A stretch of DNA of 64,000 nt from an uncultured Aquimarina sp. (GCF_947496855.1 NZ_CANMED010000001.1:682001-746000), one strand, 5' to 3'; positions 36,985-46,821 are shown, counted from the first letter of the stretch. The notes: a model not told the origin generated them from the sequence alone. Made by a program: numbers and translations.

Positions 36985-38400
36985 TTAACTAGAAGGTCCA
37001 TTGTCGATTCTAGACTCCAATACAGATTCTATAGCGTTTGTTATATTTTCTAAAAGATCGTATCCAGTTAGACTTTCTATCGCATTTACTGATGTCCTAA
37101 ACTGCGTCCAATCACTATTAATTCCTTGATCGTTTGGAACATTAATAGCAATCACTCTAGTGGATGTGGTTACACGATTGATATCATTAGTACCATTAGG
37201 TAATATAAGTGCAACTTTCCAAAATGAATCTGGTACTGTAATGTTTCCTCCATCGATTGTAGAAGCAAATCCATTTCTTCCTTTTCCTCCGCTTCCTACT
37301 ACGCCCGCAATGATATGAACTTCATTACCTTCTAAAGTTAATGATCTAAGATAGTTTTCGAAGTTTGCCCAACTCCTTTGATTATTATCTGGTGCTTGTG
37401 GGGCTATATTAGTCATAAAGAAAGTATTAGAATTGGATATTGAAGAAGCATTCCTATCGGCAGATGGACATAGGTGCCCTCTATCAAATCCAGAATTTGT
37501 ATAATCACTAGTACTAGCTCTAAAAAAGTTACTTGGTAATGAAGTATCTTGCTTAAAACAATTACATCTTGCTGCAGTTCCAGTCCAGGCATCACTTAAG
37601 TGCCAGCTTACCCAATTTGCTGTTCCTCTACTATTGTTGTAAGAAAGAATAAAATCTGGCTTTGATAAATAATAGTTAGTAGAACTTGATCCTGCATTAG
37701 AAGGATTACCGAAAGTAATATTACTATCTCTGGATGCAGAACCTCCTCCTCCAGTTGATCCATTAACAATTTCTACATTATCTATATTGATTCTGTTAGA
37801 TCCGCCCGAAGTCTTGTATACTCCATAACGTACGCTTCTGGTTTCGTTTAGGTTAAATGTGACGGTATTTAATGCTGTAGAACTGGTTGTAACCGTAGAT
37901 CCTACAAAAGACCAGGAAGAACCATTGTTATATGACGCGATTAATCTCCAGGTAGAATTACCATCTCTACCATATTTTGCGTGACGTATTCTAATAGTTT
38001 GCGCTCCATTATCCATATTAAACGACATAATCGCATAACCTGTATTTCTAATCCGGATAGATTTAGAACTAAATTTACGATCATTAGATGAAGTACCAAT
38101 CAAGGCATCACTGAAATACCAATTTCCTGAAGAAGATAGATTAACACTACCATCAGAATAACTTTCTTTAGATCCCGATTCATAGGTCTCAGTAAACCCA
38201 GAGGATCTTTTATCTGAAAAATTATGATCGTGAGGTCCCTCATTATCATAATAATTTGTTTCTGCTTTAATTTCTCCATTTATTTTAAGTGGAATAGATT
38301 CTATATTCTCATAAAAAGAATCATCTTCTACATTACAACTTACAATAGAAAGTGTAACAAAAATTAAGAAAAAAAGCGTGTTTAATTTTAATAACTTCAT
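36985..38400 (-). CDS. Secreted DNA/RNA non-specific endonuclease lipoprotein
   Basis: 471 aa. Lipobox VSC (Cys22) and a Ser/Gly-rich spacer are followed by a beta-sandwich (about 85-215, jelly-roll/carbohydrate-binding-like, SGNWYFSDALIGT to INIDNVEIVNG), a Gly hinge, then the beta-beta-alpha-metal nuclease domain (about 225-460). DRGHLCPSADR gives the general base His309, and NIAPQAPDNNQRSWANFE the Mg2+-binding Asn region. It should degrade extracellular nucleic acid non-specifically, for nutrient use or competition. No immunity gene is evident, in keeping with export. Confidence 0.92.
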   Translation of the reverse strand: MKLLKLNTLFFLIFVTLSIVSCNVEDDSFYENIESIPLKINGEIKAETNYYDNEGPHDHNFSDKRSSGFTETYESGSKESYSDGSVNLSSSGNWYFSDALIGTSSNDRKFSSKSIRIRNTGYAIMSFNMDNGAQTIRIRHAKYGRDGNSTWRLIASYNNGSSWSFVGSTVTTSSTALNTVTFNLNETRSVRYGVYKTSGGSNRINIDNVEIVNGSTGGGGSASRDSNITFGNPSNAGSSSTNYYLSKPDFILSYNNSRGTANWVSWHLSDAWTGTAARCNCFKQDTSLPSNFFRASTSDYTNSGFDRGHLCPSADRNASSISNSNTFFMTNIAPQAPDNNQRSWANFENYLRSLTLEGNEVHIIAGVVGSGGKGRNGFASTIDGGNITVPDSFWKVALILPNGTNDINRVTTSTRVIAINVPNDQGINSDWTQFRTSVNAIESLTGYDLLENITNAIESVLESRIDNGPSS

Positions 38401-38643
38401 AGTTGAGTTTGATTTTAGATTAATATTTAATTAGTTGATTTTAAGTTATATTTAAAACTACTTGCTAATTGTTAATTATTAGATAATCAAATGTTAGTAA
38501 ACTGTTATAAAATCGCTTATAAGAGAATAATCTATTAACCTACAGGAAATCTGAATTTTGAAAATAAGTTTATGAAGTTGCTTTTAACTTTAATGATTTA
38601 AAATTCCTTGATTTTTGTATTTTCGTGCAAACAATACACACAA

Positions 38644-40272
38644 ATGGATATAAACTTCAATAAGAACGAAGATCACAATAAGCTCTTGGTCTCTGCATTA
38701 CGTCAAAAACTAGGTAAAGTAAAGTTGGGTGGTGGAGAAAAACGAATAGAAAAACTGCATGCCAAAGGTAAAATGACCGCTCGAGAAAGAATAGCGTATT
38801 TATTAGATGATGATACTGAAGCAATAGAAATTGCTGCATTTGCTGGTGATGATATGTATGCTGAACACGGGGGATGTCCTAGTGGTGGAGTCGTTATAAA
38901 GATTGGACACATTAGTGGTAAGCAATGTATCGTAGTAGCTAATGATGCTACTGTAAAAGCTGGCGCTTGGTTCCCTATTACGGGTAAAAAAAATCTTAGA
39001 GCTCAAGAAATATCAATTGAAAATAAATTACCTATTATTTATCTTGTAGATAGTGCTGGGGTTTATCTTCCTATGCAGGATGAGATTTTTCCAGATAAAG
39101 AACATTTCGGAAGAATTTTTAGAAATAATGCGGTTATGAGTAGTATGGGTATTACACAGATCTCTGCAGTTATGGGAAGTTGTGTAGCAGGAGGGGCCTA
39201 TTTACCAATAATGAGTGATGAAGCATTAATTGTAGATAAAACAGGAAGTATTTTTCTGGCTGGTAGTTATCTTGTAAAAGCTGCTATTGGGGAAAGTATT
39301 GATAATGAAACCTTAGGCGGGGCTACTACGCATTGTGAAGTTTCTGGTGTAACGGATTATAAATCTAAAGATGATAAGGCTGCATTAGATACCATAAAAA
39401 ATATAGTTTCTAAAATTGGGGACTTTGACAAAGCCGGATATAATAGAATTAAGCCTTCTAAACCTAAAAAGGACCCGAAAGATATCTATGGGATTTTGCC
39501 AAAAGCAAGAAATGAACAATATGATATGATGGAAATCATTCATCGTTTGGTAGATGATTCTGATTTTGAAGAATATAAGTCTGGTTATGGCCAAACAATA
39601 ATCACCGGATATGCTCGCATTGATGGTTGGGCAGTTGGTATTGTTGCTAATCAACGTAAATTGGTAAAAACGAAAAAGGGAGAAATGCAATTTGGTGGTG
39701 TCATCTATTCTGATTCTGCGGATAAGGCTACTCGGTTTATAGCTAATTGCAATCAAAAGAAAATTCCTTTAGTTTTTTTACAAGATGTAACTGGCTTTAT
39801 GGTCGGCAGTAAAAGTGAACACGGTGGGATTATAAAAGATGGTGCGAAAATGGTGAATGCTGTTAGTAACAGTGTGGTACCGAAATTCACTATTGTTATT
39901 GGTAACTCTTATGGTGCCGGTAATTATGCAATGTGCGGTAAAGCCTATGATCCAAGATTGATTTGTGCTTGGCCAAGTGCCGAATTAGCAGTTATGGGAG
40001 GTGCACAAGCAGCTAAAGTATTGACGCAAATTGAAACAGCTTCTTTAAAAAAGAAGGGAGAAAAACTATCTGAAGAAGATGAAAAAGCTTTATTCGATAA
40101 GGTAAAAGCCCGATACGATAAGCAAATATCTCCTTATTATGCAGCGGCAAGGATCTGGACTGATGGGATTATTGACCCGTTAGACACCAGAAAGTGGGTT
40201 TCTATGGGTATCGAAGCTGCGGATCACGCTCCTATCGAAAAGCCTTTTAATCTTGGAGTGATACAGGTATAA
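38644..40272 (+). CDS. Acyl-CoA carboxylase beta (carboxyltransferase) subunit, MccB-like
   Basis: 542 aa from the ATG at 38644; the upstream in-frame ATG at 38608 precedes a stretch unlike the family. N-terminal (HGGCPSGGVV) and C-terminal carboxyltransferase halves are complete. DSAGVYLPMQDEIFPDKEHFGRIF and MGSCVAGGAYLPIMSDEALIV closely resemble methylcrotonyl-CoA carboxylase beta, used in leucine breakdown, more than propionyl-CoA carboxylase. It transfers CO2 from biotin to an acyl-CoA. No biotin carboxylase/BCCP subunit lies beside it, so the alpha subunit must be elsewhere. A very long palindrome follows the stop. Confidence 0.88.
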   Translation: MDINFNKNEDHNKLLVSALRQKLGKVKLGGGEKRIEKLHAKGKMTARERIAYLLDDDTEAIEIAAFAGDDMYAEHGGCPSGGVVIKIGHISGKQCIVVANDATVKAGAWFPITGKKNLRAQEISIENKLPIIYLVDSAGVYLPMQDEIFPDKEHFGRIFRNNAVMSSMGITQISAVMGSCVAGGAYLPIMSDEALIVDKTGSIFLAGSYLVKAAIGESIDNETLGGATTHCEVSGVTDYKSKDDKAALDTIKNIVSKIGDFDKAGYNRIKPSKPKKDPKDIYGILPKARNEQYDMMEIIHRLVDDSDFEEYKSGYGQTIITGYARIDGWAVGIVANQRKLVKTKKGEMQFGGVIYSDSADKATRFIANCNQKKIPLVFLQDVTGFMVGSKSEHGGIIKDGAKMVNAVSNSVVPKFTIVIGNSYGAGNYAMCGKAYDPRLICAWPSAELAVMGGAQAAKVLTQIETASLKKKGEKLSEEDEKALFDKVKARYDKQISPYYAAARIWTDGIIDPLDTRKWVSMGIEAADHAPIEKPFNLGVIQV

Positions 40273-40285
40273 AAAATAAAGAATG

Positions 40286-40336
40286 TTAATGTTTTACAGT
40301 AATTGGATATGATATCCAATTACTGTAAAACATTAA
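40286..40336. terminator. 51-nt perfect inverted repeat after the carboxylase gene
   Basis: TTAATGTTTTACAGTAATTGGATAT (40286-40310) and its exact complement (40312-40336) are separated by a single G, so the folded stem is over 20 bp. It ends 44 bp before the HTH regulator ATG at 40381 and starts 14 bp past the carboxylase stop. There is no U-run. It may act as a terminator, a stabiliser of the carboxylase mRNA, or an attenuator of the downstream regulator. Confidence 0.65.
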
Positions 40337-40380
40337 ATCAATGCATCATAATACTTTTTAGATATATCATCCTTTTGCTT

Positions 40381-42123
40381 ATGAGAGTTATTACCGTACC
40401 CTTATTATCAATAATACTCTTACTATCTTTCTGTAAAGGATTAGCTTTTCAAGAAAAAAACATCTCTAAGGCCGATATAGAGTTTATTTCCAATGAAAAA
40501 GACACGGATACTGTACAATCTTTCTTGGCTCAAAGAATAAATATAGAAATAGATCAGGCAGAACTAGGTTATAAAGTTTATTTAGATAGAGGTATTAAAG
40601 AAGAAAACGATACGATTCAATTTTTTTCTAATTTCTATCTAGGGAGTATCTCCTACTCAAATAAAAAATATGACTTAGCTATTCAATATGGTAAAACATC
40701 TGTTCAACTAGGTGAAAAATTAAACTACGGAAATTATATCATCAGCGGTTTATCTATTCTTGGCGGTGCATATCAAAAAAAAAGGGATCGTAAAAATGCG
40801 CTGAATCAGTACCTACACATGAAAGAGGTTATTAAAAAATATAACCTTACCCAATATGAAATTGATAATTTAATAAGTATTGGTCAAATCCGAATACGAT
40901 TGGATCAAAATAAAAAAGCTTTAGTTTCTTTAAAAAAAGGACTAGAATTACTTCAAAAACCAGCATATAAGTCACAGAATAATTATCATGCTAAATACTT
41001 ATCTACCATCCAAGGTATTGGGGTTTGTTATTATAAAATGAATAACTATGATGAAGCATTGAGCTACGATTATAAAGGACTGCAATATGCTGAAAAGCAT
41101 AACCTAAAAGAATATATTATTGATTTTAACCTTAATATAGGAGAGGCATATATTGGAAAGAAAAAATATGATAAGGCGCTTTCTTATTTAACTATTGCTA
41201 AATCTGATGTTTTAAAAGAAGACAAAAAAAATGATCCTGATCTTTTTACAGCTAACCTGCACATAGCAACTTGTTTTTATGCACAAGAAAAATATAAGGA
41301 AGCTAGAGAATTATTACTAAACAATTTTGAACATATAAAAGAGAATGTAGAAGTTGAGAAAATAAGAGAAGCTTCTGTTCTAGCAAAAAAATGTGGAGAA
41401 AAACTAAATGATACCGATTTGCAGTTTAAATATATTACAGCATATACTAAAATTGTTGATTCATTATATCAAAATGAAATGAGTGCACAGGAAAAACTAT
41501 ATGATCATGATATAGAAAACCTCGAAGAGCAAAATCAAGATTTGATCTCAAAAAATACCCTTTACATTATTAGCTTTCTACTTGCTCTTATTTTAGCCAT
41601 TATTGCTTTAGTCTACAATATCAAAACCAAACAAAAAAACAAACTTTTATATGAAGAATTAAAAAAAGAAAGGATATATGAGGTTGCATCTGGACCAGAG
41701 ACTTTAACTGTTTCAAAAAAGGAATATATCACGGATAAAAAAGCAGAAGTTTTATTACAAAAACTATCATCTTTAGAGAAAACAGTGTTTTATTTGAGTT
41801 CGGATTGTAATCTTTACAATACAGCAAAACAAATAGAAACAAATACGACTTATTTATCCAAAATAATCAATGAATATAAAGAACAATCATTTAACGATTA
41901 TATAAATGAGTTAAGAATCAAATATTTCCGACATAAATTAAGTACTGATGCTAAATTTCGCTCCTATACTATTAAGGCCATTTCAGGTGAACTCGGATAT
42001 GGAAGCGTAAACACTTTTGCTTCTGCATTCAAAAAACAAACAGGATTAAGTCATTCCTATTATATTAAAAAAGTTAACACTGAGATCACTAACGCTGATC
42101 AAAAGATGGGAATAAAGTCTTAA
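40381..42123 (+). CDS. TPR-repeat transmembrane regulator with C-terminal AraC-type HTH
   Basis: 581 aa from the ATG at 40381. Hydrophobic N-terminus (signal or anchor, about 1-24), a series of TPR units (about 75-390, e.g. GVCYYKMNNYDEALSYDYKGLQYAEK and AYIGKKKYDKALSYLTIAK), a coiled region, one membrane helix (about 415-435, LYIISFLLALILAIIALVYNI), then a cytosolic AraC HTH (about 480-565, SKIINEYKEQSFNDYINELRIKYFRHKL ending GYGSVNTFASAFKKQTG). Bacteroidota use this layout for one-component regulators that sense periplasmic signals through TPRs. Target unknown; the adjacent secreted-protein genes are candidates. Confidence 0.88.
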   Translation: MRVITVPLLSIILLLSFCKGLAFQEKNISKADIEFISNEKDTDTVQSFLAQRINIEIDQAELGYKVYLDRGIKEENDTIQFFSNFYLGSISYSNKKYDLAIQYGKTSVQLGEKLNYGNYIISGLSILGGAYQKKRDRKNALNQYLHMKEVIKKYNLTQYEIDNLISIGQIRIRLDQNKKALVSLKKGLELLQKPAYKSQNNYHAKYLSTIQGIGVCYYKMNNYDEALSYDYKGLQYAEKHNLKEYIIDFNLNIGEAYIGKKKYDKALSYLTIAKSDVLKEDKKNDPDLFTANLHIATCFYAQEKYKEARELLLNNFEHIKENVEVEKIREASVLAKKCGEKLNDTDLQFKYITAYTKIVDSLYQNEMSAQEKLYDHDIENLEEQNQDLISKNTLYIISFLLALILAIIALVYNIKTKQKNKLLYEELKKERIYEVASGPETLTVSKKEYITDKKAEVLLQKLSSLEKTVFYLSSDCNLYNTAKQIETNTTYLSKIINEYKEQSFNDYINELRIKYFRHKLSTDAKFRSYTIKAISGELGYGSVNTFASAFKKQTGLSHSYYIKKVNTEITNADQKMGIKS

Positions 42124-42236
42124 TTTGAACACTAAATTGAATCAATTTTATAAAATTGATGTTTATAAGACTTTAATATGTTTAGTTCTCTGCGTCCAAG
42201 CTTTATTTTTACAATAAACCAATAAAGAGATAAAAA

Positions 42237-43355
42237 ATGAACTGTAAAACTCTAATACCTATCTTATTTTTTTTGATCATTTACTCAGCAAATTTGTATG
42301 GTCAAAACCATGGGGATTATTCCGAAATAAATATAGATGTAAATGTCAATGTAAACTCTGGAGAAATAGAAATTAATCCATTGGAAATACAGAATCTTAA
42401 AGTTCTAATATATGGAGCTGTAAGAATAAATATATATGGCGCATATGATTCCGCCCAATTAGAAAAATTGCCGACTGAGAGAAGTATTACGTTATCTATA
42501 TCTCCAAACTTTATAGATACAACTTTAGAACCTATTATAATTCCTCCACCTACTAGATCACAATTAACAAAAACAGATAAAATTTTCCTTGGTTTTTTTG
42601 ACTTGAACCTTTTAAATAATAATTATAATGTTACAACAGGCGATCATATATTTACTTTAAGAGTAGAAGAAAACTCTTATAAAACTATAATTGACAAGGT
42701 CCAAATACCTATAGATATATATAATGATCAAGATTTAGCTGATCTAGAAGTAACTAATGCTAAAATATTGAGAAGTGGTCTTAGGAATACTAGAGAGGGT
42801 GTAACAATTAAAAGTTATATAGAAAACACCGGAGAAAAAGATGTGGTTAAAAAATCTAAGGTAAACTTTTATTCAAAAAAAGAAGATGATTTTCAATTGC
42901 TAGGGTCAATAATTCTGGAACCATTAGAAGAAAATGGACGGAAATCTGTTACCTTGCCTATTAAAAGTAGTACCTATCGAAACATAGTCAATGATTATAT
43001 ATACATAGTAGCAGATGCAGATGATGATATATTTGAAAGAGATAGCTATAATAACACGCTTAGGTATTATGTCCCAGAATTACAATCAAGCGATACTACT
43101 ATAAAAGCGTATCCCAACCCTTTTAAAGACAAGGTGAATTTTACATTTTTTCTAAGTGAAAACGCTCATCCTTTGATTATTCTAAATATTTATGATGATA
43201 AAGGAAATTTCCGTGGTGAGCAAGGTTACTTAGAATTCCAAGATAATAGTATCATAACTATATCATATTCCAATAGCACACTCCCCGCAGGAAGATATAT
43301 ATATGGTATTTTGGTTAACAATATTCAGTATTACGGTACTATAATTAAAAAATAA
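42237..43355 (+). CDS. T9SS-targeted secreted protein with CARDB-like domain
   Basis: 372 aa. Signal peptide (about 1-22, ending YGQN), an N-terminal region with repeated INIDVNVNVN, a CARDB-type adhesion module (about 180-285, ADLEVTNAKILRSGLR to DSYNNTLRYYVPEL), and a type A T9SS C-terminal sorting domain (about 290-372, IKAYPNPFKDKVNFTF ending GTIIKK). It should pass through the Sec and type IX systems and be displayed on the surface or released. A terminator follows. Confidence 0.85.
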   Translation: MNCKTLIPILFFLIIYSANLYGQNHGDYSEINIDVNVNVNSGEIEINPLEIQNLKVLIYGAVRINIYGAYDSAQLEKLPTERSITLSISPNFIDTTLEPIIIPPPTRSQLTKTDKIFLGFFDLNLLNNNYNVTTGDHIFTLRVEENSYKTIIDKVQIPIDIYNDQDLADLEVTNAKILRSGLRNTREGVTIKSYIENTGEKDVVKKSKVNFYSKKEDDFQLLGSIILEPLEENGRKSVTLPIKSSTYRNIVNDYIYIVADADDDIFERDSYNNTLRYYVPELQSSDTTIKAYPNPFKDKVNFTFFLSENAHPLIILNIYDDKGNFRGEQGYLEFQDNSIITISYSNSTLPAGRYIYGILVNNIQYYGTIIKK

Positions 43356-43380
43356 TAGTATTTACGAAATATAAATACCT

Positions 43381-43416
43381 AAAAGCGATTTCTTTAGTAA
43401 AAGAGATCGCTTTTTT
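43381..43416 (+). terminator. Rho-independent terminator after the T9SS protein gene
   Basis: AAAAGCGAT/ATCGCTTTT stem with an internal TCTTT..AAGAG pairing and a following T-run, 26 bp past the stop. Confidence 0.8.
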
Positions 43417-43574
43417 CATGGATAAAGAAATCATAGGGATACTCTGTTTACAAACAACATCAAATTTATAAAACTGACTTTTCTTCTTTTTTATAATCAG
43501 TGATTTACCTATAGTTTTACAAATGTATGCTGGCCAGCAAAATCATAAATCATTTTAAAACTATATTAAATATC

Positions 43575-44195
43575 ATGAAAAATATTTTGAAAAAAACCAT
43601 ATTCGCGCTCCTCCTATTAGCGGTAATTAGTTGTCAAAAAGAAGATGACGGTATTCTCGAAGAGAATCTCTTAATAGAAAATGAAATTAACGAAAAAAGT
43701 AACCCAGAATATCGTATTGTTTGTTCTGTAGATGGAATTCCGAATGGATACTTTGTTGAGGAGTACATATACAATGATAACTGCCCATTTACCAATTTGT
43801 TCCCAGGAGGTTATAATGGTGCCATCGTAAAACGAAATGGAACTCCGAGATTGATTAGTGCAGGAGCTGGTTGCGATGATAATTACTGTATTTGGATCAA
43901 AGGCTCTAATTTTGACAACAACTCTTATGTAGATATCCGAACTACTACAGGTTCTACAATTATCGGAACGTATAGAGGCTCTAACCGCACATTAACTACA
44001 AACACTCAAGGACAACAGGTAATTACATTACGATTAGGATCTTCTTATGAACGCAGTCAATTTGCCAGTCGAGGATTACGTATTTGGGTAGTAAATCCAG
44101 ATCCGAGAAAATGGGCTGATGGCAGAACTGTTAAAAGACCAGGTAGTGGAAATGGAAATCCTATTGACCCTCCTTGTAATCCTATATGCCCATAA
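43575..44195 (+). CDS. Putative lipoprotein with IPT/TIG-like beta domain
   Basis: 206 aa from the ATG at 43575 (MKNILKKTIFALLLLAVISC), lipobox Cys20. The mature domain has two cysteine pairs (NDNCPF, AGCDDNYC) and a beta-rich region with IWIKGSNFDNNSYVDIRTTTGSTIIGTYRGS that resembles an IPT/TIG immunoglobulin-like fold. It ends in a low-complexity Gly/Pro/Asn tail with NPICP. Unknown role. It lies 86 bp before the GG-leader peptide gene in the same direction, so linkage is plausible. Confidence 0.7.
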   Translation: MKNILKKTIFALLLLAVISCQKEDDGILEENLLIENEINEKSNPEYRIVCSVDGIPNGYFVEEYIYNDNCPFTNLFPGGYNGAIVKRNGTPRLISAGAGCDDNYCIWIKGSNFDNNSYVDIRTTTGSTIIGTYRGSNRTLTTNTQGQQVITLRLGSSYERSQFASRGLRIWVVNPDPRKWADGRTVKRPGSGNGNPIDPPCNPICP

Positions 44196-44281
44196 ACTAT
44201 GAAATAATTTAAAGAACAAGTTTATATAAATGTGCGGAAACCGAAAAGCCATTGACAGAGTAGGTATCAAAACTTATAAGT

Positions 44282-44443
44282 ATGTTAAATAATATTTTAA
44301 AATTACAAGGAGTAGAAAAGCTTAATAAAGAAGCAAAAAAAACAATTAATGGAGGGACAGATTTTGGTAATAGGGATACTTGTTTAAGATTATGTGCAGG
44401 TAGTTGCAGTCCTTTTGGAAGATGTTTCTGGATGGAAAAATAA
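44282..44443 (+). CDS. Cysteine-rich peptide with double-glycine leader (bacteriocin-like)
   Basis: A 53-aa frame ATG to TAA. The 25-residue leader MLNNILKLQGVEKLNKEAKK then TINGG is amphipathic and ends in GG, the ComC/bacteriocin-type leader common in Bacteroidota, cut by a C39 peptidase-containing ABC exporter. The 28-residue core has four Cys (34, 38, 42 and 48), a CxxxC-CxxxC-like spacing and charged/aromatic residues, so two disulfides are possible. No exporter or immunity gene is adjacent. A decayed relative lies at about 48394-48571. A strong hairpin follows. Confidence 0.65.
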   Translation: MLNNILKLQGVEKLNKEAKKTINGGTDFGNRDTCLRLCAGSCSPFGRCFWMEK

Positions 44444-44460
44444 TTAATCTATAATTGATA

Positions 44461-44501
44461 ATCAGTTGCTTCTTTCGGAATTCCCGAAAGAAGCAACTGA
44501 T
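44461..44501 (+). terminator. 18-bp-stem hairpin after the GG-leader peptide
   Basis: ATCAGTTGCTTCTTTCGG/CCGAAAGAAGCAACTGAT, perfect arms with a 5-nt loop, 17 bp past the peptide stop. The stem is strong but there is no U-run, so it may stabilise the short peptide mRNA as well as end it. Confidence 0.65.
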
Positions 44502-44721
44502 GGTAGAACTGCATTCTAGTTGGATATTTCACTCTGTTTACTGCTAGACAACCAGCAGAAATAAAACTGATTTTGCCTTATATTCTTAGAAAAACGGAAC
44601 AAATATAACCCTCTAAAGAATTCGAATTTGGTACTCCTAATGCTTCATGTTGATCATATAATTAATAGAATTTATTCAACCTTAGTAGTATCACATAAAA
44701 AACACTAAACTCTTAAATCAA

Positions 44722-45519
44722 ATGAAAAAATCATTGATCCATATTTTTTTCACATTCTTAATCACTATGATGATTTCTTGTGAATCGGAAAGTAACTTTC
44801 CAAAAGAAGATGAACAGTCTATTTCCTTATCAAATACTGATAATTTTTCAGAAATGAAAAAACAAATGGAAATCTTCACTGAAAATTCTAAAAATAATAC
44901 TTACCCTTCAGGTAAAGCTCTTTCAGGTAGTATTCCTCAAATTCAAATAAAATACGACCCTAACACTCAAAATGTAAGTGGAAATCTCATACTCAATACC
45001 ACACAAAAACCAATAAATGCTAAAACACAATGGATGACTTTTAAGTTTACAGGACAAAACTTTTTTGGAGGTCATCCTATTTTTCCAAACTTTGCTGGAA
45101 CCCACGTTGCCATTGGTGTACTAGGACATGCAAGCAATTATATATCTGGAGTTGGAGCTATTTTAGGAAGTGAATCTAGAGGGACTGATTATCCAACTGC
45201 ATATTATGAATCTTATTGGAATGGCGGAAATCATCTAGATTTCATGGATGATGATTTTAATCCGGCAAATCATTCGAGATTATTTGACGCACAGGAATAT
45301 AGCTTTATCCTGCACGCTAATCATAACGGTTGGGTATGGTTTAGAATACTTGATCAGAATAATAATATTGTTATTGACAGAGTAAGAAAATATGTAAACC
45401 CAAATATGGATGAACTAATATCAAGTACGGGAATATTTATTTTAGGCCTTAAAAACTATGGTTTCCCAAATAATCATTACCAACTTAATTTAAAAACAAT
45501 CAATTATGGATGGTTCTAA
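44722..45519 (+). CDS. Putative lipoprotein of unknown function, 265 aa
   Basis: Lipobox MISC (Cys20) followed by an acidic/Ser linker. The mature domain is beta-rich with ITQ-type strands, Gly/His/Trp clusters (YYESYWNGGNHLDFMDDD; HANHNGWVWF) that might bind a ligand, and DRVRKYVNP. No family recognised. The first of three adjacent plus-strand lipoprotein genes (44722, 45697, 46822). Confidence 0.7.
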   Translation: MKKSLIHIFFTFLITMMISCESESNFPKEDEQSISLSNTDNFSEMKKQMEIFTENSKNNTYPSGKALSGSIPQIQIKYDPNTQNVSGNLILNTTQKPINAKTQWMTFKFTGQNFFGGHPIFPNFAGTHVAIGVLGHASNYISGVGAILGSESRGTDYPTAYYESYWNGGNHLDFMDDDFNPANHSRLFDAQEYSFILHANHNGWVWFRILDQNNNIVIDRVRKYVNPNMDELISSTGIFILGLKNYGFPNNHYQLNLKTINYGWF

Positions 45520-45696
45520 ACTATTTTATAAAATGATTTCAACTTTTTAGTATCTAAAATTTACAGAAAGATAGAAGGACGATAATATAGATCTACTCAC
45601 CTTCCTTTAAACATATAAATATTGTTATAGAAATAATAATTATGGTGGTACCTGAAAAGCCAAAACGAGAGTAAGGACAACTTTTAAACACTGATC

Positions 45697-46797
45697 ATGA
45701 AAAAAATCATTATTTTTTGTTATACAATTGTATTCATTACAGTTTTCATTTCTTGTGAAAAAGATCATATACAAGAAACGTTAACTACTGAAAAGACAAA
45801 ATCGAACGGAGAAACTACAAACAAAGGTTTCTTACCTCCAATAGCTATTACATCCAAAGAAGTAGGAGGTTCCAATTTTCCAATGTTTGATACGCAAGGC
45901 TATCAAAATACTGGGGTTTGGAGCAGCCCGGATAACCTTAAGCTAGTGGTAGGACATTATCATCTTAATCCTTCAATAGTCAATTCTCAATTAAGAACAA
46001 TGTATCAAAATGGACAAAGAAAAATTGCTCTTGTTATTTGGTATACGCATTTTCCATCACATTGGCCAAATACGAATACTCATATACATACTATTAGAAG
46101 TAATGCATATAGATTACCTGCTCAACAAGAACAAAACCTCAAAAATATATTAGGGCAAATAAAAAGTATTGGATTTGATGAAGTTGTACTACGTTTTGCA
46201 CAACAAGGATCTGCGGATCCAGGAGGTTGGGCCACATGGGACGAAACTCAGTTTCAGGAAAATTGGAATTTTATTTATAACACCATCAATACCACTGAAA
46301 CTAAATTAGGAAGCCCGTTATCTATAAAACGAGTTTATGACCTTGGACTTGAACTAGGTGGATTAACCAGTGGACAAACAATTCGATATGTAGATAAACT
46401 CTGGCGCAATTTTTCTTTTAGATTTCCAAACCTAAAAAGTAACGGTTTTTCTATTGCGTATGCTCCGGGTAGATTAGACAAACTTATTAAAACTTTAAAG
46501 CCAACAGGTCGAACACCAAATGAATATGCTGTTGATATCTATGGGGGTGCTAATGCCGCTATACAGAATATTAAGAGAGAATTGAATAGAAATGGCGATT
46601 CGAATAAAACAATTATTATTCAAGAAACTTATTATAATGATGCTGTACAATATCAAGAATTTATAACTAGTATCAACAGAAATAATCTTAACGTACGATA
46701 CATTATGCAATGGCCGCTAAGAAAAAATGCTCCAAGACAACATTTTAGTGAGAATTATCCTAGAAATTATAATAACTATTTGCCTTTTGCTAATTAA
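45697..46797 (+). CDS. Lipoprotein with TIM-barrel-like domain, possibly hydrolase
   Basis: 366 aa. Lipobox FISC (Cys20). From about residue 75 there are alternating strands and helices (IALVIWYTHF, DEVVLRFAQQGS, RVYDLGLELGGL, FSIAYAPGRLDK, YAVDIYGG, TIIIQETYYND, VRYIMQWPLR) that suggest a (beta/alpha)8 barrel, with acidic residues at strand ends (Glu in IIQETYY) of glycoside-hydrolase type. Family not recognised. It precedes the GDPD-like lipoprotein gene by 24 bp, so cotranscription is likely. Confidence 0.65.
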   Translation: MKKIIIFCYTIVFITVFISCEKDHIQETLTTEKTKSNGETTNKGFLPPIAITSKEVGGSNFPMFDTQGYQNTGVWSSPDNLKLVVGHYHLNPSIVNSQLRTMYQNGQRKIALVIWYTHFPSHWPNTNTHIHTIRSNAYRLPAQQEQNLKNILGQIKSIGFDEVVLRFAQQGSADPGGWATWDETQFQENWNFIYNTINTTETKLGSPLSIKRVYDLGLELGGLTSGQTIRYVDKLWRNFSFRFPNLKSNGFSIAYAPGRLDKLIKTLKPTGRTPNEYAVDIYGGANAAIQNIKRELNRNGDSNKTIIIQETYYNDAVQYQEFITSINRNNLNVRYIMQWPLRKNAPRQHFSENYPRNYNNYLPFAN

Positions 46798-46821
46798 ATA
46801 TAAAATTAATGTAATATTGAA

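Noticed and set aside
39385..39756. 123-aa minus-strand frame within the carboxylase gene
   Set aside because: Antisense shadow of a strongly conserved coding region.
40303..40380. Upstream 26-codon extension of the TPR-HTH regulator
   Set aside because: It overlaps the 51-nt palindrome and does not resemble a signal sequence; the ATG at 40381 starts a proper one.
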